Source: Dehalococcoidia bacterium (GTDB lineage: Bacteria; Chloroflexota; Dehalococcoidia; Dehalococcoidales; Fen-1064). Taken from it: 35,099 nucleotides of DNA. The notes under the pieces were generated by a model that made no database searches, had not been told where the DNA came from, and saw only the letters and a program-made list of their open reading frames with translations. Positions 25,245 to 35,099 of the stretch are shown here, one piece after another; within the stretch, counting starts at the first letter, position 1; the number at the start of each line of letters is the position of its first letter. The position numbers and the translations under genes are program-made. The stretch lies in NCBI GenBank assembly GCA_003162335.1, contig PMMG01000016.1:1-35099 (forward strand). The letters run 5' to 3'.

Positions 25245-27818
25245 TTAATTCAAACTGATCGTCGATCCATCCGGGGTTTTCACCACATCTATTCGTGCCG
25301 GGAAAGCGTCCCGCAGTTCCTCGACATGCGTGATCACCAGGATCTTTTCGAAATCGTCCTGAATGGAATTAATGGCTTCCTTCAGCTTCTCAATGCCGGC
25401 GGCATCCTGCGTCCCGAATCCCTCGTCGATGATCAGCGTCGGTAAAGGCGCGCCCGCTCTTTTCGCCAGCAGCCGCGACAATGCAATACGGATCGCGAAA
25501 TTAATGCGGAAAGCCTCGCCGCCGCTGTACATCTCATAATTCCGCGTGCCCAGCTCGTCGGAGATCTTGATTTCCAGCGTCTCGGTGACGTCGCCTTTTT
25601 GTGTTTCTTTCTGGGTCTCTATCTTGACGTGCATGCGGTTATCCGTCATTCGCGCCAGCAGCTGGTTAGCTTCATTTTCGATTTCCGGCAAAGCCGTCTC
25701 GATCAATAAAGCCTGGATGCCTTTTTTGCCAAATGCTTCCGCCAGTTCGTGATAGATCGCGGCTTCTTTCGCCGCAGCATTCAATTGTTTTTCCTTATCA
25801 ACTTTTTCCGTTTCCCGCCGGGCATAATATTCCAGTTTGCCTTTAATTCCGCCGATTTTCTCCTGTACCTGTTTTTGCATGACCGTCAATCGTTTGAATT
25901 CATTTTCTACGCGCAGCAGTTCGCTCGCCACCTGCGGCAGCGCCCTGATTTCCAGCGATAATTCCATCTTTTTAAGGCTGTCATTCTGTAAACCCTGCTG
26001 TAATTCATCGCTGGCTTTGACGGAACGTTCGATGTCTTCTCTTTCCTGATTGATCAACCGGTCGGCTTCCTCCAGTCGTAGCTTGGGAGCTTCAAACTGC
26101 TGTAAGGCTTCCAGTTCATGACGCGCCAGTTCATGCCGTGTCACATCGTAGTTCATTGCGGTTAATTCGGCGGAGATCTGGTTGACCGCAGCCTGCTGCG
26201 TTAAGGCAAAATCCTTGCGGGCCAGGCTCTCTTCGATGTTCTTCAACCCTTCTCTGGCATCTGCCAGCAGGCGGCCTGCTTCCTCAGCGTGCTGAATTTC
26301 CCGCTCCAAAGCTCCCATTTTTGTCTGTGCCGTGCCTTTTTCTCTGGCGAGCGTTTTTTCCGTTTGCGAAATTTCCAGTTCCGTCGTTCTTGAAGTAGCT
26401 TTCCTCTGCACGATCAGCGTGACAATACTGTGCAATTGCTCTGACTTGCTTCGTTTTTCAGAATTATAATGCGCAGAGATATGGTGCAGCCCTGCCGCTC
26501 CCAGTTCCGTCTGACAAACCGGGCATTTGGCATTGTCCGGCTGTGTCAGTAAAAGGTTCAATTTTTCTTCGATTTCGACGATCTCTTTTTCCAGCCTGTT
26601 TTTGTCCGATTCCAGACTACGGATTTGCGCGGTGTTTTCCTGGCTGGCATCCCGCTTATTATGTAAAGTCTGCTCTTGCCCGGCGAGCTGCAGCAATTGA
26701 TTCTGTGCCTGCTGCGCTTCTTCTTTCAATTTAGGCAATTCCTCAACCGCTTTCTCCTGTTCATTGACCTTGTTTTGCAATAACGTGTGTTCTTTGGTCA
26801 ATGCCTGGCCCTCGCGTTCTACAAACATCTCCAGTTCGTGACGGCGTTGGCTCAACCGGTTTACCTGCGCCAGGTTTTTGTTCATGTTATCGTTCAAGGC
26901 TTTGACTTCAACATAACGCCGGTACCCTTCCTCGATCTCCGTGCGTCTGGCCAGTAACTGCTCATGCTCGGTAATTCTGCCGCGCAGCTGCCGGATCTGC
27001 TCCTGCCATTGGTTTAAAGTGCTCGTTTTTTCGGCGATGCTTTTTTCCAGTTGCTGTAAATGCGCCCGCTTGCTCTCCAGCAATTCCTTGCGTTGGCGCA
27101 GTGTGTTCAAACCGGATTCCTGTTCTTTCAGCGATTTTTCTATTTCTGTCAGTTCGGTTTGCGTCTTCGTTAATTCCGCTTCCGCGGCAGCTTTTTGTTC
27201 CAGCTCACGGTTTATATCGGCAATAGAGACCGCCAACGTAGCCCTCAACAACTCGCGCTGTTTGACAATGTCTTTGGCCTGCGCTTCAAATCCGTCGTAA
27301 TAGGCCAGGCCGAGGATGTTCACCAGCACTTGCTTGCGTTTGGCCGGGCTGGAGGTCGTGAACTCGTCGGCGTGTCCCTGCCGCAGGAAAGCGCTGTTAG
27401 TAAAGGTATTGTAGTCCATGTGCAATACTTCGATGATTTTCTGCTGGGTCAGAGGGATCGAATCGCAATCCATCGGACGGTAACCGGTTCCGTTAGCGAT
27501 CTGAAAAGTCAGCGAAGATTGTCCGGAGGCGCCGCGCTTTTTTGGGCGGGCATGCTTGCGGATGATGCGGTATTTTTGTTCCCCGATGGCAAACTCGAAC
27601 TCGACTTCCATCTCATTCTGATTCTGGTGGATAAGATCGTCATCGCGCTTGGCGCGGGTTTCCCCCCACAATGCCCAGGTCATCGCGTCGATAATCGCAG
27701 ATTTGCCGTTGCCGTTATCGCCGCAAATGCTCACAGTGTGGATGCCGGTAAAATCGAGCGTGGGCACGTTTTCCCGGTAAGGCATGAAGTTGCGCATGGT
27801 CAGCTTGATTGGAATCAT
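25245..27818 (-). CDS. sbcC: SbcC/Rad50-type SMC-like nuclease subunit ATPase
   Basis: GDNGNGKSAIIDAMTWALWGETRA Walker A, long coiled coil with CPVC zinc hook, MYSGGEAFRINFAIRIALSRLL signature, LIIDEGFGTQD Walker B. Confidence 0.92.
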   Translation of the reverse strand: MIPIKLTMRNFMPYRENVPTLDFTGIHTVSICGDNGNGKSAIIDAMTWALWGETRAKRDDDLIHQNQNEMEVEFEFAIGEQKYRIIRKHARPKKRGASGQSSLTFQIANGTGYRPMDCDSIPLTQQKIIEVLHMDYNTFTNSAFLRQGHADEFTTSSPAKRKQVLVNILGLAYYDGFEAQAKDIVKQRELLRATLAVSIADINRELEQKAAAEAELTKTQTELTEIEKSLKEQESGLNTLRQRKELLESKRAHLQQLEKSIAEKTSTLNQWQEQIRQLRGRITEHEQLLARRTEIEEGYRRYVEVKALNDNMNKNLAQVNRLSQRRHELEMFVEREGQALTKEHTLLQNKVNEQEKAVEELPKLKEEAQQAQNQLLQLAGQEQTLHNKRDASQENTAQIRSLESDKNRLEKEIVEIEEKLNLLLTQPDNAKCPVCQTELGAAGLHHISAHYNSEKRSKSEQLHSIVTLIVQRKATSRTTELEISQTEKTLAREKGTAQTKMGALEREIQHAEEAGRLLADAREGLKNIEESLARKDFALTQQAAVNQISAELTAMNYDVTRHELARHELEALQQFEAPKLRLEEADRLINQEREDIERSVKASDELQQGLQNDSLKKMELSLEIRALPQVASELLRVENEFKRLTVMQKQVQEKIGGIKGKLEYYARRETEKVDKEKQLNAAAKEAAIYHELAEAFGKKGIQALLIETALPEIENEANQLLARMTDNRMHVKIETQKETQKGDVTETLEIKISDELGTRNYEMYSGGEAFRINFAIRIALSRLLAKRAGAPLPTLIIDEGFGTQDAAGIEKLKEAINSIQDDFEKILVITHVEELRDAFPARIDVVKTPDGSTISLN

Positions 27819-27981
27819 CTCGGCTTATTTTAACACAGAAGACAGATTGACAAACAGTACGGGAAAACACTAATATCTAAATCCTGAGCTCCAAACAAAT
27901 CCAAACATACTAAAATATAAGGACATCGAAAAAATATTCAAGTTTCAATAATCAATAATCAAAATATGTGAGTTGAATTTA

Positions 27982-28344
27982 ATGAAAGATCAATTTGTTT
28001 CCAAGCCATATGATTTAGAAGAAAGAACGATTAAATACGCGAGGGATGTATTTGTTTTTGTAGGTTTGTGCCCTAAAACATCAGTAAATGTTGAACTGGT
28101 AAAACAGGTTGTAAGGTCATCTGGCTCGGTGGGAGCTAATTATATCGAAGCTAGAGAATCGCTAGGGAAAAAAGACCAAGCGATGAGAATCAGAATATGC
28201 CGGAAAGAAATGAAGGAAAGCAGATACTGGTTGCAGCTTTTTGAAATAAAAGGTCAGGGTATCGAGGAAAAACGCAGGTTATTGATAGATGAGCCATCGG
28301 AACTTTTAAAGATATTTAGTGCCATAATTGAAAAGATAAAATAA
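27982..28344 (+). CDS. Four-helix bundle protein (23S rRNA intervening-sequence protein family)
   Basis: LEERTIKYARDVFVFV..VVRSSGSVGANYIEARESLGKKDQAMRIRICRKEMKESRYWLQL. Confidence 0.85.
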   Translation: MKDQFVSKPYDLEERTIKYARDVFVFVGLCPKTSVNVELVKQVVRSSGSVGANYIEARESLGKKDQAMRIRICRKEMKESRYWLQLFEIKGQGIEEKRRLLIDEPSELLKIFSAIIEKIK

Positions 28345-28413
28345 ATAATATTCAGTATTTTCTTGAAACTTGCCGAAGGTTGAATCTTGATTATTCGTTA
28401 TTAGGAGGCCCAC

Positions 28414-28860
28414 ATGCAATCTGCCGAAGGAAAAATAGGACGGGTTTTCATGCTCAGATTGGAAGATGGCGATTTACTGCCTTCCGCAATCGAAGGTTTT
28501 GCCGAAGAAAAACACATTAAAAACGGTTTTGTGCTTCTGGTCGGCGGTATCGGCAGCGGCCAGGTCGTGGTCGGACCAAGGATCACCGACCAGATGCCGC
28601 CGGACGCCATGTTACTGCCCATCGACGGTGCGCATGAGGTGGTAGGAGTCGGTATCCTCGCCCCCGGTCCTGCCGGTAAAATTACCATGCACATGCATGC
28701 TGCAATGGGCCGCTCCGGTAAAACGACCACCGGCTGCATCCGCCGGGGCGTGAAGACCTGGCTGGTCGCCGAAGCAATTGTTTACGAAATTACCGGCCTC
28801 GACGCCAAACGAATGCTGGATAAAAAGAGCGGTTTTGCCTTGTTGCAGGTCAAAGTATAA
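28414..28860 (+). CDS. PPC/DUF296 domain DNA-binding-like protein
   Basis: VFMLRLEDGDLLPSAIEGFAEEKHIKNGFVLLVGGIGSG...HMHAAMGRSGKTTTGCIR. Confidence 0.8.
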   Translation: MQSAEGKIGRVFMLRLEDGDLLPSAIEGFAEEKHIKNGFVLLVGGIGSGQVVVGPRITDQMPPDAMLLPIDGAHEVVGVGILAPGPAGKITMHMHAAMGRSGKTTTGCIRRGVKTWLVAEAIVYEITGLDAKRMLDKKSGFALLQVKV

Positions 28861-28868
28861 GGTTTTTC

Positions 28869-28956
28869 AAGCAAGGCTGAGTTAGAGGGGCGCAGCCCCT
28901 CTAACTCAATTTCTCTTCCTTACCGGGGAAGAGATTAAAGAGATAGGGCGTTGTGT
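28869..28956. repeat. Dispersed repeat with GAGGGGCGCAGCCCCTC palindrome, copy 2
   Basis: AAGCAAGGCTGAGTTAGAGGGGCGCAGCCCCTCTAACTC..CTCTTCCTTACCGGGGAAGAG..AGGGCGTTGTG. Confidence 0.75.
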
Positions 28957-29061
28957 CATAATGAATATAATAAAAATGACATATTCTCCTGATTTTAGAT
29001 CTACTGCAGGCTATATTGTAGAAATCCCATGTTCATATCAAATAAGGAAGGACTAACAAAA

Positions 29062-29637
29062 ATGAAAAAAGTATTATTGACTCCCCAGCCCCTGATTTGT
29101 GTCCCGCCGACCGTAATGGTCGGCACAATGATTAACGGCAGGCCCAATTTTATGACCGCTGCCTGGTGCGGCGTGGCCAGTAGCAACCCGCCGATGATTT
29201 CCGTCGGTATCCGGCCTGGCCGCTACACGATGAAAGGGATTAAAAACAAGGAGTTTTCCATCAATATTCCCTCCGCGGATATTGTAAAAGAAGCCGATTT
29301 TTGCGGCATGGTTTCCGGCGCGGATGTGGACAAAGCTGCAGTCTGTAAATTTACTATTTTTTATGGTGTATTGAAAAATGCTCCCCTCATCGAGCAGTGC
29401 CCGGTCAACCTGGCCTGTAAAGTAGAGCATATTCTGGAACTGGGTGTGCATAACCTTATCATCGGGCAGGTCATTGAAACCCATATTTCCGAAAACTGCC
29501 TCACCGACGGTAAGCCTGACCTCAAGAAGATCAAACCATTTATTTACGGCATGGGCCCGATGGCAGAATATTTTACCGTCGGAGAATCCCTCGGTAAAGG
29601 TTTTTCCCTCGGCAAAGAACTGATGAACAAGAAATAA
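29062..29637 (+). CDS. Flavin reductase family protein (FMN-binding)
   Basis: MINGRPNFMTAAWCGVASSNPPMISVGIRPGRYTMKGIKNKEFSINIPSADIV; start at MKKVLLTPQP. Confidence 0.85.
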   Translation: MKKVLLTPQPLICVPPTVMVGTMINGRPNFMTAAWCGVASSNPPMISVGIRPGRYTMKGIKNKEFSINIPSADIVKEADFCGMVSGADVDKAAVCKFTIFYGVLKNAPLIEQCPVNLACKVEHILELGVHNLIIGQVIETHISENCLTDGKPDLKKIKPFIYGMGPMAEYFTVGESLGKGFSLGKELMNKK

Positions 29638-29739
29638 GATATCCAAACTATTTTCGACTGACTGCAATTTGATGGCGGCAGATTGCTATTTGGGTTCGTT
29701 TCTGGTAGTTTGCTATTTCTTTAAAATGTATTAGTTGGG

Positions 29740-29832
29740 TCTAAGTAGAAAATCCAGAAGAAGGAGTGCCTTTGCACTCCTTCTCGTTTATCTGCCTCTC
29801 CTTTATGGGAGAGGATTGGTGAGGGTCGTTGT
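29740..29832. repeat. Dispersed two-hairpin repeat, copy 2
   Basis: CTAAGTAGAAAATCCAGAAGAAGGAGTGCCTTTGCACTCCTTCTCGTTT..CTCTCC..GGAGAGG..GTCGTTGTG; related to 15829-15910. Confidence 0.65.
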
Positions 29833-30045
29833 GTATTTATTGCATGTCTCATATTAACTTGCTGAATTACTTCTTCAAAATTAAGAAAACCGCACCTTGA
29901 TCGCTGCTAAATTGACAAATCTCCCGTACGATGCTAGTATTTTCGCAATTCAAGCCCGGTTCTTTTGAAATCGGAGATATTGGAAATAGCCATTTTAAAA
30001 ATTTAAACATCAATAAAATAATATGTAAAAATAAGGAGTCTGGTC

Positions 30046-30702
30046 ATGACGGTAGCAGATTTGGAAGCAAAGGTAGAAGCATTATCTAAATCGATAAAGA
30101 AGCTGGAAAAACAAGCTCAGGCGCAAGCCGATATCGAAGCGATCAAGAAATTACAAAGGTCGTATGGTTTTTACCTCGAACACTGGCAGGAAGACGAAAT
30201 CGTCGAACTGTTTTCCCGCAGCCCGGACGTTCAACTGGAGATCAATGATACCGGCTGTTTTAAAGGGTGGGAAGCGATCAGAGACAGTTTCAATTTTGCC
30301 GACCACTATACTGCCTACGGCGTGAAAAAAGCCCCCGGCGAGTTTCTGCATATCTTGATGCCTTTGGCCGGTATCGTCGACCTTGATAAAAATGGCAAAA
30401 CCGCCAAGGGTAGATGGTACGGCTTCTTCCTCGGCGCCATGCCCCGTCCGGTGAAAACCGAAGCGTTGATCGGCTGCGGCATCTGGGAAAATGAATATGT
30501 CAAAGAAAACGGCATCTGGAAGTTTAAAAAGCTTTTCTGGAATGACATTTTCTGCAGTCCCCTCAATGAGGGTTGGGTCAAGAATCCGTTCCTTGGACAC
30601 CCCATGAAAACTATTGCATCCAGCCCCGATTATCATTTCCAGCATTATCCCTCCGGCTTCATCTTCCCCTACCACTACAAAAATCCTGTCACCGGCAAGT
30701 AA
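30046..30702 (+). CDS. NTF2/SnoaL-like domain protein with N-terminal coiled coil
   Basis: Helical N-terminus followed by IKKLQRSYGFYLEHWQEDEIVELFS... and WKFKKLFWNDIFCSPLNEGW. Confidence 0.7.
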   Translation: MTVADLEAKVEALSKSIKKLEKQAQAQADIEAIKKLQRSYGFYLEHWQEDEIVELFSRSPDVQLEINDTGCFKGWEAIRDSFNFADHYTAYGVKKAPGEFLHILMPLAGIVDLDKNGKTAKGRWYGFFLGAMPRPVKTEALIGCGIWENEYVKENGIWKFKKLFWNDIFCSPLNEGWVKNPFLGHPMKTIASSPDYHFQHYPSGFIFPYHYKNPVTGK

Positions 30703-30715
30703 TTATGTCATTCGA

Positions 30716-30749
30716 GTAGCGTGGCCGAGCTTAGCCTCGGCCACGCTAC
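30716..30749. terminator. Perfect 14-bp stem hairpin downstream of the NTF2-like gene
   Basis: GTAGCGTGGCCGAG-CTTAGC-CTCGGCCACGCTAC; no strong U-tract so terminator role is tentative. Confidence 0.5.
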
Positions 30750-31225
30750 TTATATCAATTCATCCTTCTTTATTTTCAATCCGTCCCGATGAAAGCTTGT
30801 CCCACACTTGATATGGGATCGGGATCCAGCCTTGTTTCCGGAATTAACAAACTCGCAATTCATCGCCGTAAACTACACGTTTGTCATACTGAGCCATCTG
30901 TTTTGTTACTCCCCTCAAATATATGCGAAGTATCTAGACCGGATATTCCCTTTTCCCCTTTCCCAATTCTGTTTCCCCATCGTCATTGCGAGGAACGAAG
31001 CAATCTCAGGGCGGGGCGGCGGCATCCCCTTAGTGACTCAGACGTCCCTGCCTGTGGACATTACCTGTTTTTTATTCATAACTCACAACTCATAACTGAA
31101 AACTCAAAACTTCAAGCTGACCGCTGAAAACTTCTCCCCCACGTAATAGCTGTAGGGTCGGTGCAGCCCACCAGGTGTAGTTCTCCCTTTTTCTTCATCC
31201 ATGCGGGAGACCTGATCAATTATAC

Positions 31226-31245
31226 GGGCGACCGGCCGGTCGCCC
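31226..31245. repeat. GGGCGACCGGCCGGTCGCCC palindrome copy
   Basis: Identical to 4067-4086. Confidence 0.85.
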
Positions 31246-31329
31246 CCACGGTCGTAACCATTTGTATGTTTCGGATTTCCCATCTTTTACACTCTCCACC
31301 CTCTAATGTTATAATTATAAGGTTGGAGT

Positions 31330-33103
<1,774 letters not shown>

Positions 33104-33106
33104 ATA

Positions 33107-35099
<1,993 letters not shown>

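Noticed and set aside
27195-27833. 212-aa plus-strand ORF antisense to sbcC
   Set aside because: Overlaps the highly conserved Walker A region of sbcC; shadow ORF.

Overview
Mostly co-linear bacterial chromosome with repeat-rich intergenic DNA. The gene content (HerA-type ATPase, PlsY, ADP-forming acyl-CoA synthetase, Rel, CopA, SbcC, rubrerythrin) suggests an anaerobic, Chloroflexota/Dehalococcoidia-like host; that placement is inference only. Housekeeping genes include rplY, ilvE, plsY, rpsT, rel, rsmA, ispE, cca-like, copA, trxB, sbcC, eno and gap (partial at the 3' edge). The strongest second-look items are: (1) a glutaredoxin/YruB-like redoxin (24609-24872, minus) that the ORF track truncates because an in-frame UGA sits exactly at the first cysteine of the CPWC active site (TTT-UGA-PWC), followed by a small hairpin in a SECIS-compatible position, so a candidate selenoprotein next to trxB; (2) a DpnI-like methyl-directed restriction endonuclease (21967-22773) with two small companion ORFs in an AT-richer, accessory-looking island; (3) four copies of a ~164-bp MITE-like element with terminal inverted repeats and three internal hairpins, including paired compensatory changes, three of them clustered around the DpnI/trxB/redoxin segment; (4) a translationally coupled HAS-barrel / HerA ATPase / patatin operon with no NurA in view; and (5) several other mosaic palindromic repeat families. 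No rRNA, tRNA, CRISPR array, prophage or transposase gene was recognised.
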